A stretch of DNA of 64,000 nt. Source: Varanus komodoensis (lineage: Eukaryota > Chordata > Lepidosauria > Squamata > Varanidae). The notes under the pieces are model-generated. The model did not search any database, was not told where the DNA came from, and saw nothing but the letters and a program-made list of their open reading frames with translations. The DNA lies in contig NW_025336346.1 in the NCBI RefSeq assembly GCF_004798865.1, positions 8,626,572 through 8,690,571 on the forward strand. The letters run 5' to 3'. A program made the position numbers and the translations under genes. This document shows positions 11,702 to 24,745 of the stretch, in pieces (position 1 is the stretch's first letter; each line of letters opens with the position of its first letter).

Positions 11702-14700
11702 GTAGTTTATAAGTTCTATTTTACTTTTTCCATTATCACTATATGAACTAGCATCTATGCATGTATGCATGTTAATAAAAGCAATTAAAATAAAGAAAAT
11801 GCAAAATTATATAAAAAGAAAGGTATGAAGTTACACTATTGCTTTATTTTGACATGCTTTGTTTCTTTATCCTAATGCAAATCTTCATAGCAGCATGTAC
11901 CATGACACACCATGTTGCCCACAAGCAATGGGCATCAGACTAAGCTTGCCTTAGTGCATTACTATATGGGCTGTATCCAATGTTAGTCTAACATAAGACC
12001 TATTCATTTCAATGGGTCTACTCTAAATATTTTATTAATTTACAGCATTTCTATCCTGCTCTTCAGCCAAGAAAGGCTCCCCTCAGCAGCTTATATAGCT
12101 GTATAATTCAATGCCTGACCTCAGGCATACAATCTAAGATACAACTCTAAATAAAAAGGGACTGGATGAGGCGGGGGGAAGAGGGAACAAAAATGAAAAA
12201 CTCAGGTACACAGACATCATTTCTGAGTTTGTTTCAGTGTTCTTTCAGGCAGGAAAGAGCAAAACAAGCTCCCTCTAACTATTCTTTCTCTGGCCAATGC
12301 ATAGGCTTAGGCTGGTCTTCCCCTTGGCATGACGCTTATTCTGGAAGGCAATGGGTACAGCCTCCCAGAGCTTTTAGTTCTCTGGCTGAAGGATGAGGTC
12401 AACGTCAGCCATCCCAGAGATCTTCAGTTGGAGCTGTGAGTTCCTTCTGGCAGAAAGGGATAAAGCAACCTTCCTGCAACTGCTCCCTCTGTCTTCCCCT
12501 TGCTATGATATTTGTCTTAAGAAGCAAGGGTGCAGCCACCTAGTGGCCCATGATTCACTAATACAGAACACAAACCTATTATTGCTTTTCTTACCAAACC
12601 ACATTTTTCAATGATTTATCATACAATCATAAATAGCAATTTCTTCATTTATATACAAAAAGTCCAGTATGGTCTGTTGATTAGAAACATATTGACCCAT
12701 CCTGGAGATCTGTTCCCAAGAATTTCGCAGCCTTGGCAAGTCATAGGTTTAGCCCCAGATCTGTAGAACACAATTCAGAGAGGCCTACCCTTTGAGGGCA
12801 AGTATAATAAACACAGGGCACTTTGCACATGGTATATCCTTCATTATACAAATGATAAACAACAATACTTCTGTAATGTCTATTTATTTAGATGGAAACA
12901 CAGCACTGTATAATCAGCAAGGCTTATTAATTCCCTCTGTGTTTAATATGAAAATAAACAGTACATTAACACTGTGTTCCACCATACAGTAGCCAATTAA
13001 CAGTGTTTATACTGCTATTGTCCAGATTGCAATGCAGCCCCCACACATAAATAACAACTAAATTATAGTGCTCTGGGTGTTCCTGCAATAATCAGAGAAA
13101 TTATTAATGGGAAAATGTGGTTTAAATTTTCAACTGTTGCAAGGGGTGGCAATTTAATCATTACATATATGCATATACATGAAGATCTTAACTGTTTGTT
13201 CCTTAAGGTAGACTATTTACTATTTTAAAGCTATTCACCTAAGAGAGAAAGTGGAATTTTACTGTTTTGTATCAGTAGATAGCATTCCAATAAGATAATA
13301 AGCTTCAATTTGTATTGAAATTGAATGTAATCTGTTGTATTGCAGGATTAACAAAGGGTTTAAAAAGAGCAACAAATGGTTAAAGTGAACTCACTAGTGA
13401 GAGGTGCTTTAAGCACAACTGGACAGAGGTGATGATTGAAGAATATTCAATAAATAGGGATTAGTAGTTTGTTCTTTCATAATACTGGATTGTATACAGG
13501 ATAACTCATTCAGAATTTAATGTTCAAATATCCCATGATATCTGATTTTGAATTACACACACACACACTTTCCTTACACCTCACGTATACATGGAGGATT
13601 TTATGTTTATATTAATATACATGTGTAATACAGAGGCAGCAATATCCAAACATAATGGCAGACTACTTTCCTTGAGAAGACGTGACGTATACTTGTATTA
13701 AAGGCTAAGTATAGCAGCAAAGTTTTTCCCAGTTTATTATCAAAATTAAGACAAGCCACGCTTGTGGGCTCTACCCAGGATGGTGACCCTGGAAGCCAGC
13801 AAATCTTATCGACCATTGTTCTGCAGCACGCTTATGTTATTATAAGTAGAATTCTATTTGTCTTTGGAGTAACGTAAAGAACGACCTAATCCAGGATTCT
13901 GTTGTCACAGTGGCTAGCCAGATACCTAGGGGAAGCACACAAGCAGAACATAAATGCAACAGAATGCTCCCACTCATGCTCCCAGGCAATTGGTATGGAG
14001 AGGCATGTTGCCTCACACAGTGGAGGTAATACACAGCCATCATGATTAATCACCATTGACAGCCTTCGCCATGAATTTGCTTAACCTCCTTTAAACGCCA
14101 TTCAAGTTGGATTTTTAGAGGCAATTTTCAGAGTTTAATGATGCAAAGTGCAAAGCTTTTTTTTCATCTCTTCAAAATCTCCCACCATTAAGCTTCACTA
14201 GATCATTCTGGATTCTGTGAGATAGATCAATAGATAGATAGATGAAATAGAAAGGAAAAGTCAGCCTAATTAACTTGGTGCCATCTACAAACTTTACCGC
14301 TTATTCTGAAAACATTAAGAAGCCCTAGTTCCTAAACAGTTCTTTGGGGACTCTACTATTTACATGCTCCATAGCAAAATCAAACTTTTATTTTACTTTC
14401 TGTTTTTTTTGCTCTTTAATTATATATCCCTAAATGCTAGGTTTGCTCAGAAGACTTTGGTGAAGGCTTGTCAAAAGCCTTTTCAAAATTCTGGTAAACA
14501 AATGACTGCTGGGTTACCTAAATCCAAATGTTTGACAACACTCTCAAAAATTCTAAAAATCTACTGCGGAAGGCCATGATGGTTTTATCCACCATCTTAT
14601 CCTTCAGTGTGCTTGAGATATATTTAATAACTTTTGGATCCAATATAGCCAGAACAGATATTAAGTGATCTGGCCTATAATTTCATTAAAAACTGATGTT

Positions 14701-17700
14701 CCATTATCCAGCCCTCTGGTAAAATGGCCCATTTTAGGACAAGTTACATATTTTTGTTAGAGGAGCTATAATTTCATACTTGAGTCCTTTATGAACTCTT
14801 AGATGGATACCAGCTGGAACCAATTATTTGTTTGCTTTCAGTATGTCAGTATTGTCAACTTCATGCAATCACCACTGTTGGGTTCCTCAAAATCTTCTTT
14901 GCCTCTTTTATTTTCTGCTTGCCATTCTTGTGTGCACATTTGTATTCTTTTTTTTCTCCATCACCAATATCTGGGCAATGACTTCATCTCAGGAAATAAA
15001 GTCATGCCAGGATTTCCTGCACCACAGCTGACAATAGGCGTGGGAAAATCCCAGTAGTATCACTGCTGTCCAAAAAAGGTTCACATCTACATTTGCTTTG
15101 CATGTAGAAGGGCTCAGGTTGAATCTCTGACATGTTTTGTAAAAGAAGCATTTGTTAACAGCTGTAATTCCACCCCAAGCCCTAGAGAGCTACTGCCAGA
15201 CACAGTACAACATACTTACAAGTAGGTGAAACAGACCAATGGTTTAAAGCAGTTCAAGGTCATATTTATTCAAGGCACGACATGCTCCTGTTTCTAACTA
15301 AACAAAGCTAGGACAGAGGCAAGAATGGATAGGACATATTACTGTTCCCAAAAGGATACATACCCACTATGCTAGAGGCTAATATAAATATTTATAATAT
15401 AAATGGATATTAAAATGATTTGTAAATAGCTTTCATTCATCAAATATCTGAAATCATGAGGCATCACAAAAGAGTTTCAGTTGCTGAAAGATTTGTCTAA
15501 ATATGTAAATAAATTAGGAATGCAAACAAGTGGACTTCCTTCTCTTTTTAATTATATGTAGAACATACTTAATAATATTTTAATGATATTTGATATGAGA
15601 GCAGACATGCTTCTAAGTACTTTGGAAGCCTCTCTTCCTGTTTCCAAAACAATGAGAGAAAAGTATGGTTAACTATACACAAGCTCAGGAGTCTACAAGG
15701 TGGCATCTGTGAGCCCATGCAATCATATCTATTAATATACATACATGGATTTGTACAAAATGCTTTTTAACATACATACATGGCTTTCTACAAATTCACA
15801 TAACTTTCTAGCGATTATACATAGGCTTCAACAAAAGCAAACCAAATATCCAAGTCCATTTGAAGTCAGTGTCTATCTGTCACCTGTTCATACAATGAAA
15901 GTGCTGTAAAGTCCTCAATCCTTGCATTATAGGATGAATGTGTTTATCTTTCAGTATCAATCCTTTCAGCTATGAAAAGGGAGAAGAAAATCTATTTCCT
16001 CTTCCACTTGCTAATATCCATAAAGCAAGTAAATAATTTAAAAGTGGTAATCATCACTGAATATTAAAGACTATTCCAATACAAAATTTATCTGTGTAAT
16101 AACTGCTTCCTGAAAAGAAGCAAATACTGGACATTGCCAAGCTAAATATTTAGATGTATTAGTTGTACTGCACAATCAGCAATTGGTTGAATTAAACAAT
16201 CCCCTTACTAAAAAGACATTCAGTGTCTAATAGAGGTGAAACAAATGTTTACTGAATAACATGAAGCCTAGTGTCTATAGCTGTGACAGAAAGAAGCCAA
16301 AGTGGCGAGCCAAGATTATGCATTGTGTGGTTGTGCATATAGCAACTCTCATACGCAATCATTTGTTAAGTTGCATCAGCACCACAGTTTTGGTTTCTTA
16401 GAACATTTTTCCCATAGTGATTTTCACCATATCACATCTCTAATTAGACTGAATGTTCCCTAAAACTCAGGATTCTAAACCATAGTTTGATCCTGATTAT
16501 AGAGAACATCCAAACCACAACTTCACAGTTCAAATTTCACAGCAAACTGTGGTTTGACAAACCAGTTAGTCTTGCCTTAATCAGGGACACTCCACATGTT
16601 TTCCTGAACCAAAAAACTACAGGTAGTCTCAGAATGTAACATCTGAACCAGCCCACTTCCCCAATTACTGTGAAGCAGTATTTTGTAACTCTTTCCATTT
16701 GTTTGTTATTTGTGCATATTTTGTGCAATATGTCACATGAAAAGTTACCCTATCCAGTAGGCATTGCTGAATATTAGTTTACAAATGAGTTTTCTATACA
16801 GTTTCCAACACACTAAAAATACTTCCAGACAAATGCTTTTATTGACTTGTAAAGGATTTACCACAACTATAATTGAATATTACTTATTAATACCTGCTGT
16901 TACTGTATGTGTTTTTATAACTTCCAATGTAAAAGGAAAACAATGGTATGCACCTATTCCATGAAAATGAACTGCAAGTACAGAAAGATGAAGAAGGACC
17001 TAGTGGGGGATCAACAAATTATACAGGTAAGATTGTACTACATTACAATATTAAGGTTCAGATAAATAAATAGTTCCCAAGGAAGGCATTATATGCACCA
17101 ACAGCAGTTCCATTGTTTTTGGCATCCATTCACTATTACTAATAAAGTTAGGAAATGGAAAATTCCCAATCTCATGTCACTCCAAGTCAGTAACTCTCCA
17201 AAAATATTTGCAAGTCTGTATAAACAGTTTTTAAAGCTTCAACAAGAACTGCTGCAATATCTAAATTAAGAATATTCAATCTTTGTTAAGATAAACACCA
17301 CTACTTAACAGTTTCCATAGAACCAGTAGTTGATAGGGCACACAAGACTTTGCTTCAGAATTATAGTATATGATTTCTATAATTTCATTTGCTTTGAATA
17401 TAACTGAAAAAAATTGCACCCTTAAAACTTGAAATATGTCATATCAAATTCTATGCATCCCACAAGTCATGTATTGCCCACCTCTGCTTAGAAGAAAGGG
17501 TAAGGAGAATTAATTGTAAAAATATGAGTAACTGCATTAAGTGAAACAAAGAAGTAGAACTGGTTTAAAAGTTATAAGCTTTTCCTGTGGAAAACTGAAT
17601 CATATATGTCAGGGTATCAGATGGGGTAAAAATACCCAAAATAAATAAATAAAATATCGGGAAAAGAGAATTCAGAACTATGATAACTACACACTTTTGG

Positions 17701-20700
17701 TGGCAGGGAAAGAACATAAAATGTTGGGAGCTCACCAAAGAGTGTGAAGATGGCCATTTCCCAATATGGTTGCTTCAGAGGTCAAGGACAGCAAATGCTT
17801 TCACTATTTACCTGTATTACCTAAAGCAGCTGTACCTCTGGGAATACAATTACTGGGCCCACTCCATTGTCACAAACTCTAGTTCCCAAATCACTTCCAT
17901 TAAGACATTATCCTATCTATGGGACACTTTCTCAGTATGAGCTTTTACTTTTATCTTCTACAGAACGTAAGAGTCTGTACACAGGTAAACCATTCTGTCA
18001 TGACTGAAAAGGGCATTTTTGTTACTGCTAGAGTACTCTCCCAGGCTAGGAAAGACATAGTGCTTTAGAAAACCGCACTATTTTACTTTAGAAAAACCAC
18101 ACTATTTTACTTTAGAAAACCGCACTATTTCTGTCTTAAAAATACCCAAATAAGTGTAAGCTGAAAAATGAGGGATTAAAAAAAAAAAAAAGAAAAAATA
18201 GTGTTAAAAGCATAGAAATAGTGATTTTCCAAGTGTGCTCAAATAATACAATCAAATAATCATTTCAGTTTGTGTGAGGAAAGCTGGCCAATTATGGGTG
18301 ATTGGCCTAAAACAATTGGTCTCTCTTCTTCAACAAAGCTGAATTTAAGAAATATTACTACTTCATGTCAAAGTAGAATAATGACAAATGAGCTTCCTTA
18401 TTCCTGATAAATCACCCCTCAGAGAAATTAGACACTTTTTATGAAGATAGCATAAGCAATACTCTTAGTAAGAAAGCATTTAATCATTACCTGAAATTAA
18501 AATAATTTAACTGAATAATACATGTAAGTAATCTGGTCATATGTGGCATGAAAGCATAACAAATAATTAACACAGGTATGTGTGAGCAGTAAAACTAGCA
18601 GGTTTTATAAACTTACTGTTGTGACTACATAAACTTCCATCAGTTTACAAAAATAATCCAACTGTCTTTTCTAATGAAAAAGAACAACTTTATCTCAGTT
18701 GATTTCTCTTTATTCTAGCAAATGTAGCAAACTATAAAATTGGAACTCATGTGTGAGAGCACTGAACCCACAAGCTTGGATCCAAACTTTCTGTGAACAG
18801 TACTGCAATGCATGGGACATTGTCAGTGGAAAATTTTTCATCAATCCTTTCTTCCAATTGCAGTTTCCTCTACCCCCTGAAAAGCTGCTCTGGAAGGCCA
18901 GAAGACACTCTAGAACAAGATAAAAGGAAGTTCTGTAGATTGCAGGAGAGGAGAACTAATGAAAATCACTTTCCCACCAATTCCTCCAGTGGGATCTGTT
19001 GGACTGTAGCCCCTTCTGCAAACAGAGGGAATGCTTCTATTTGCAGAAATTACTCTGTGGTTCCTACACTGTATGTTTTAAACATCTTTTCCTATCTGTT
19101 CTTTCTACCAGCATATGGAAAATATTACTCTCTATCGTTATTTCTATCATTATAGAGGAGTGAAACAAAGAAGGGAGACTTGTGGCCACCTGAAAGAGAA
19201 ATTTACATGGGCAGGCCCTACAACTAATTCAGTGGCAACTCTGTCCCCACATCTATTCAGTCAACACTATTACAGGACCTAGAAGCATTCGCCTTAGCAG
19301 CTCATTTGTCCACTCACCCCCTACACGATATGACATTCCATTGACTACATATGTTAATGCACAGAAACAAGCCTATTCTCAAAATGTACCCTTCAGAAAC
19401 TAGCAGGAAGACCATTTCAATTTCACTGGATACTGATGATTCAGCTATCCTGAAAAATGACAATTTTTCAATCAAAGGACTTCATGTCTTGTTTTAAAGA
19501 AAAAAATGTGGCTTATACACCTAATAAAATGGGCTGTAGTCCACAAAACATTATGTCATGATATACATGCATTTTGAAAGGTGCCACAAGACACAGTATT
19601 ACTACTGAAAATGTTTCAGAAACCCAGCATCCACATCAAGCTTAAGCTATTTAACATGGTGACATGCCCAAACTCATCTTCAGAAAGGCAACACTTCTTC
19701 AGCTTAAAAAGGGACATTTCTTTGCTAGAACGACTACACATTCTTCTCTGTATATAATCCCCCCTCCAGCAACAATCCTGAATCACCAAGTTTTGCACTG
19801 TTTATAGCAAAACTTTGTACATTATAAAAGCTATAACCCTATTTTGGGAACTTTTCCAAAGCTCCTGCTATTTGCAGTGATAAATACACTAAGAGAACAA
19901 TCTGCGGCCCTATGCATAGTCTGGAGCCAAAGGCTAGACTGGATTCCAAGCTCCAAGATCGGCGCTAGTGCTCCAACCTTGTAGCTCAAAATGAGAACTA
20001 CAATCCCCCAACTCTTCACACAATTAGAATGAAAGGAACCACACTCTAAAGCTGGGGAAGAATGCTCAGAGGGAGTGAAAGGGGCAGGTAGGAGGAGGAG
20101 CCTGAGCAGCCAGGACACAAGGTATACTGAAGCCATTCCAACCTCCCTACCTCCACCCCTTCTGGCATGCTATCAGTAAAGAAAAAGCAGGGCAGGAAAA
20201 GTGCAGTGACAATGGTACCACCACTGCTATATCTGTTTTATACTGGATGAGTTTGGAGCCTCCAAGTTTGCAAGCTCATGCTCATCTCAAATGGATTGCA
20301 TTCTTAAAATGTTATCAAAGTTAACTGTTAGCTTGATCACTTATTTATGTATATTCACTGTGTTTTCATTTAACTCAGCATTTCAAGATTACTGTTACAT
20401 TAGAGTAACATTAATAGAAAGATCTATTTGGATACAAGAGATGAATTAAATCCTACAAATTATCAGAGTAGAATTTAAAGGACTTGCTTATAGAATGGAG
20501 CTGCCAGAAAGCTTCATATGTAGTCTGTAACAAGAAGAATACAGTGGTTAATGTCTACATTCAAGACATTCAAAACCCCCAAAATGTTTTGCCACCTGGA
20601 TTGAGTCCTTCTTTCTAACTTCTACTTATTTATAAAACCAAGTGATATATTTTCAGATTTGGCTACTTGTTTGGTGTGTACTTGTTTAAGTGGCTCGGTT

Positions 20701-23700
20701 TATTGTGAAGAAACACAAATTCAAAGCATCCCAGCTCTACCAAAGGGAACAGGATATGTTTATGCACGTTTCAACAAAATCAAGAAGGTCAAAGTCTCTG
20801 ATTTTTCAGAAATTCGTAAGTATATATTTAGAACTATACCTTTCTTAACTAGAATACGATGAAAGTCTAGACAAAGAATTGAAAATATTCTTGAGTTATC
20901 ATTTAATTGCCTATATTTTTAGACGCACACTGTACTAGGGCTCAGAAATTCCATGGAAGCTTTTATCTTGAACCTGAGCACTTGATCACTACCAGTAACA
21001 CTACTGAGCTCCTCTGCAACTAAGTGGAACCTAGTCTTAACTCATTCTGGGCTGGGCTGGGCTGGGCTAAAGCCAACCTCAAACAGGAATGTTACTGTCC
21101 TATCATTATACAGTGATTCCGTTGGGTCAACACCAAATCTGGAAACAGATCACTACAAACGGCTTAACATTAGAAGCAGACTGTTATAACACCAGTGTGA
21201 CAACAGTCTTACTCAGAGACTCAAAGTATGTGTGCAGTGCTACAGTAAAACTTCATTTTGTGTGCCAACCTGTAAGGATAATATTGCCATCATAGTACTT
21301 TAAAAACAGCACAGAAAAATTGTTTAACAGAAAGCCCAGAAATAAAAATGGATAAATTTCTCATTTTCTTAAATTTTTAATGTCTTCAAGCACAAGTCAG
21401 TTCTGTCCAGTTTCTATATTAATTTGCAATGAAAATGTGTTCACATTTTATATCTAATTTGTTCTAGTATAAGCACATTTAGCCAGCACTTTCCCTCAAT
21501 ATATGGCTTTTTGTATTCACTTTTCTGTAATGTATGCAATTGTGTACATTTTTCTAGTTTTTGCATTTTGTATGCATCCTTTGATGAAAGAACTTGTAAA
21601 ATTTGGATACATGAGAAAATCAAAGTATCATAGCATTAGTGTTCACATATTAGTCTCAGAAGTGCAAATTAGATTGATTTGTATTAAAATGTAATCCAAA
21701 CAGTTTGCCACACATCCTACCTGTGAGCTTACCCACTTCTGAGGGCAGATGAAAGTAAAAGGAAAGGATGGAAACTTTTCAAGGGAACCAAAAATCAAGC
21801 AGACTCATTCATGTGCGATTCAACAGCATGCACTTATTAGGAAATGTGGTATACTTGTGGTCCTGCCTGTGGACATTCACATGTCACCATTAGTTAGATC
21901 TACTCAGCTGCGGGCAAACAGGATTTGGGATAGAAGGAAAATGGTTTTATTCCTTCCCCACTACTGACATTAACTGCCTGAAGCCTTAAGAACTACATGC
22001 CCCCTGCCCATATAACTCTTAAGGTGTTGGGTTAGAGTCAACCTTTTGCTACAATCCCACTTATCCCTTCTAAATTGAACCACTGAAAAGCAAGAGATGC
22101 TTGAAACCCTACATTATGTATAATTACAAAACGTTATTTTTTAAAAAATAATGGGCAACCAGTGGAAAACATAAGACTAGGCATTCAGGGGCCACAGAGG
22201 TCACCAGGGGCCACAAAGCACTGGCAACTAGAAATGAAAAAGGAAGGAAGAGAATGGTTTGGCCTGCTTGAGCCCTTCATTGCCTACAGCAGAGGTCACC
22301 AAGCTTTTCAGGCACGCGGGGTCATTTGTCATTTTTCCTGTAAGTTCCTCCCCTGCACAATGCTGTGCTTACCGCTGCCACCTCTTCCTCCTTGCCATGT
22401 TTCTCTTTCCCTGTCACCATTCTTTCTTCCCCATAAATTGCTTACCACAACACTACATTTAGTTCCTCCTCTTCCTCTGACCTGTGCACAATTTCTTTCT
22501 TCCACAACACTTATCTTTCTTTTTATCTTTCTTATCTTTTAAGCCTTAGTAAGAAGAATTGATTTGACTGGAAATGCAATTCAAGAAATTGAAGATGGCT
22601 CCTTTGCAAAGCTTCTATTACTAGAAGAACTTTCACTTGCTGATAATTTCCTTGTTAAACTTCCAGTTTTGCCTCCCAAGCTAACGTTATTTAATGCAAA
22701 CAATAACAAAATTAAAAGCAGAGGAATTAAAGCAAATGCTTTCAAGGTAATAGAGTCTATTATTCAATAGTTAGGGTTGTGTCCAATGTTGTTCTTGGTA
22801 GTGTAACATGTACCATTGGTGGACTGAATTTCCCCATCAACTGCAGTTGGAGGACCTCCAGGAAAGATTTTTTGGGTGGGGTGGGGTATGGGAGGTATAC
22901 AGGGGACTGAAAGGGAGGAGGGAGAAGTTAAATAAGTCCACTCATTTAACTTAGTGAGCATAAACATTTGCAGCATTCACCAACAGTAGTTCACCATCTC
23001 ACTCCTCCCAGCACAAAAACAAGCAAGCAAACAAAAACTAAACAAAAGCTTGCACAACACTCTACAAACTTTACCAATAAAGTACACAAGGTTTCCAAGT
23101 TTCTACAGCATCTAGCACATTAGTGTTGGCCTAATTTAAATGCTGAAGCACAGCACTCAAGGAAATAATTTCCTTAATAAAAATCAGTAAATGTGGATTA
23201 AACAATAATTTGTTTTTCTTAATATGTGCCTCAGTTTAGAAAGTGGTAAATATATTTTATTGCGTTGACGTCTGCCTCTATGAAGAGATTCTGAGCAGTT
23301 AGTGTAATAAAAAACAAATTTCTCTTCCCCACCTTTTCTCCTCCTCACAGAAGCTGACCAATCTCTCCTATCTCTACCTGGCAAAAAATGCACTGGACTC
23401 CGTTCCTCTTAACTTGCCAGAGAGCCTGCGTATTCTGCATCTTCAGGTCTCAAAACACTTTGTTCCTGTACAAACTTTAGTACTGTGAATTATTGTATTT
23501 AAAAACATTTATTCTGATATTCAAAACGCTTACTTCTCATTCACTATCGCACCCATGTTGCTGTCATACAAAAATTCTGATTGTCAAGATACATTGTACA
23601 TAAGATGAATACAAATAGAAAGTTATCATAATGTTTTACTTTATTTCTGTATGAAGTTCACAATAAAGGAAAGCCATCACACATCAGTAGCAACTTGTAC

Positions 23701-24745
23701 ATGAAGAATCTTGCAAAATTATATGCAGTCTTCAATTCAGATCACTGCCTAAGCCCTAGTGGAAAGGTTACAACAGCACTGTACTTATTAGCGATGAAGA
23801 CAAACAACAAGATCCCAAAATCCAGGAAAAGTTCAGATGAACCAAGAATTTCCTTGAGGTAGATGTGAAATTTTACAGGTTGGGCAAGGCAGTGCCTTGG
23901 AATCACAAGCAAGAGATTGCAATCCTATGAATACTTACCAGGAAGTAAGTTCTCTTGAGCACAGTCAGACTTCAAAGTAAGTCTGTTAACTTGCTTTCCC
24001 CATAGTTACTCAAAAATCTGTTTACTCTGAGAAGATTATAGTAGAAAAACCCAGAAAGCAAAAAAAGACCAACAATGACTTCTGTGTGTTTTCTAATTTG
24101 TTGTTAGCATTGTGTAATAAAAGTGTAAACTACCTTGGCAAAAAGTTGGTTATAAACACAATAAACAAAGTGTTGCTTTACCCAGCAAACTCAGTCAAGT
24201 GAAAGATCAAGTGACTTTGCTCAGCAAGGAACCTGTATTTCCAATAATTACAGATTCTTATGAATAGCCACCTAACTATAGGAACTCCCATCTGTAATCT
24301 GTAGGAATCTGCTGTTTTATTTAATATAGCAAATTGTCTCAGTTAGGATCAACACAGTAGAATTGATGATGTACAGCAAGAGCAACTAAAGAGCCAGACT
24401 TTAATGAAAGATGTTTGGAAACACACCTATAAAATGTTGCAGAATATATTCTTGTAGTACTCTATGGAAAAGTGAATTGATGCTATTGAACAAAGCAAAT
24501 CATTGAACTAATGCATCTGTTAATTAGTTCTGGATATTCAGATTTTTCAAATTCACTATTTTGATTTGCAGAACAACAACATAACCAGCATCACAGATGA
24601 AACCTTCTGCAAAAAAAATAATCAGACCCGTCATGTTCGTCAGCGCATGGATGAGATAAGAATGGAAGGCAACCCAGTCATCTTGGGAAAGTATCCCAAT
24701 GCGTATATGTGCTTGAAAACATTGCCTATAGGTTCATACTTTTAA
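11495..24745 (+). CDS. OGN: Osteoglycin (mimecan), class III small leucine-rich proteoglycan
   Basis: Complete gene. The coding exons are 11495-11701, 16936-17026, 20657-20815, 22544-22746, 23351-23446 and 24572-24745. Together they give 930 nt, 309 residues (human OGN has 298), with compatible phases and no internal stop. OGN is a secreted matrix proteoglycan of bone, cornea and vessel wall that binds collagen. Visible parts: a signal peptide ([20 protein letters not shown]); an acidic tyrosine-bearing N-terminal region; the class III cysteine cluster C-x2-C-x-C-x6-C at residues 104-116; leucine-rich repeats from about 130 to 300, including [12 protein letters not shown]; and C-terminal cysteines at 265 and in the final [14 protein letters not shown]-glycosylation sequons occur at N97, N224, N255 and N269. 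The gene lies antisense inside a CENPP intron. Confidence 0.97.
11968..12035. repeat. Short palindromic repeat family (copy 3)
   Basis: GGGCTGTATCCAATGTTAGT, then a half containing TTCATTTCAATGGGTCTACT. It lies in OGN intron 1, followed to about 12130 by a decayed SINE/LINE tail. Confidence 0.5.
13553..13568. repeat. (AC)n microsatellite
   Basis: About seven AC units in OGN intron 1. Confidence 0.85.
14165..14900 (-). mobile_element. Old CR1-type LINE fragment, antisense
   Basis: Shares collinear phrases with the CR1 at 40.3-42.2 kb: TTGTCAAAAGCCTTTTCAAA, ATATATTTAATAACTTTTGG, AAGTGATCTGGCCTATAATT and CATCTACAAACTTTACC. No open frame survives, and it is more diverged than the 40-kb copy. 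Confidence 0.7.
14901..16935. other. OGN intron 1, rest
   Basis: AT-rich intronic sequence in which no gene, RNA gene or clear repeat boundary was recognised. Confidence 0.5.
16936..17026 (+). CDS. OGN: OGN coding exon 2
   Basis: 91 nt encoding [20 protein letters not shown] and on to NYT. It aligns with human NEKSLQLQKDE. The acceptor AATGTAAAAG is weak, with a poor pyrimidine tract. The donor is ACAG|GTAAGA, phase 1. Confidence 0.85.
17027..20656. other. OGN intron 2
   Basis: Intronic. It holds the tandem repeat at 18063-18130 and a poly-A run near 18180. At 18793-19155 there is a 120-codon open frame with no recognisable domain and biased toward S/F/L, which I take as chance. Confidence 0.5.
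18063..18130. repeat. Three-copy 23-24 bp tandem repeat
   Basis: Units at 18063-18085, 18086-18109 and 18110-18130 share CTTTAGAAAACCGCACTATT. The middle unit has an extra A and one G-to-A change, so the array is fairly young. Confidence 0.95.
20657..20815 (+). CDS. OGN: OGN coding exon 3 (N-terminal Cys cluster)
   Basis: Encodes the cysteine cap [13 protein letters not shown] and [17 protein letters not shown], close to human OGN. The acceptor is ATATTTTCAG and the donor is ATTC|GTAAGT. Confidence 0.96.
21048..21068. repeat. (GGGCT)n microsatellite
   Basis: Four perfect GGGCT units in OGN intron 3. Confidence 0.9.
22285..22543. mobile_element. hAT-like MITE remnant next to OGN exon 4
   Basis: Begins with a hAT-style end, CAGAGGTCACCAAGCTTTTC, followed by a C/T-rich interior resembling the repeats at 5.2 and 50.3 kb. 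No right end or target duplication was found, so the family call is tentative. It runs up to the exon 4 acceptor. Confidence 0.45.
22544..22746 (+). CDS. OGN: OGN coding exon 4 (LRRs)
   Basis: Encodes leucine-rich repeats with [19 protein letters not shown] and [10 protein letters not shown]. The acceptor follows a long C/T-rich tract (TATCTTTCTTATCTTTTAAG) that may derive from a transposon. The donor is AAG|GTAATA. Confidence 0.97.
23351..23446 (+). CDS. OGN: OGN coding exon 5 (LRR)
   Basis: 32 codons, [20 protein letters not shown] to LRILHLQ. It includes the sequon N-L-S, matching N-L-T in human OGN. Phase 0 at both ends. Confidence 0.97.
23920..23990. repeat. Short palindromic repeat family (copy 4)
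   Basis: GCAATCCTATGAATACTTAC, then AGGAAGTAAGTTCTCTTGAG and an opposed half ending AAAGTAAG. It lies in the last OGN intron. Confidence 0.55.
24572..24745 (+). CDS. OGN: OGN terminal coding exon 6
   Basis: Encodes [20 protein letters not shown] to IGSYF and stop. Both C-terminal cysteines of the ear-like cap are present, and the GSYF end matches mammalian OGN. Confidence 0.97.
   Translation, partial: NNNITSITDETFCKKNNQTRHVRQRMDEIRMEGNPVILGKYPNAYMCLKTLPIGSYF

Noticed and set aside
18793-19155. 120-codon frame in OGN intron 2
   Set aside because: No recognisable motif, in AT-rich intron, and on the transcribed strand of OGN without splice support.
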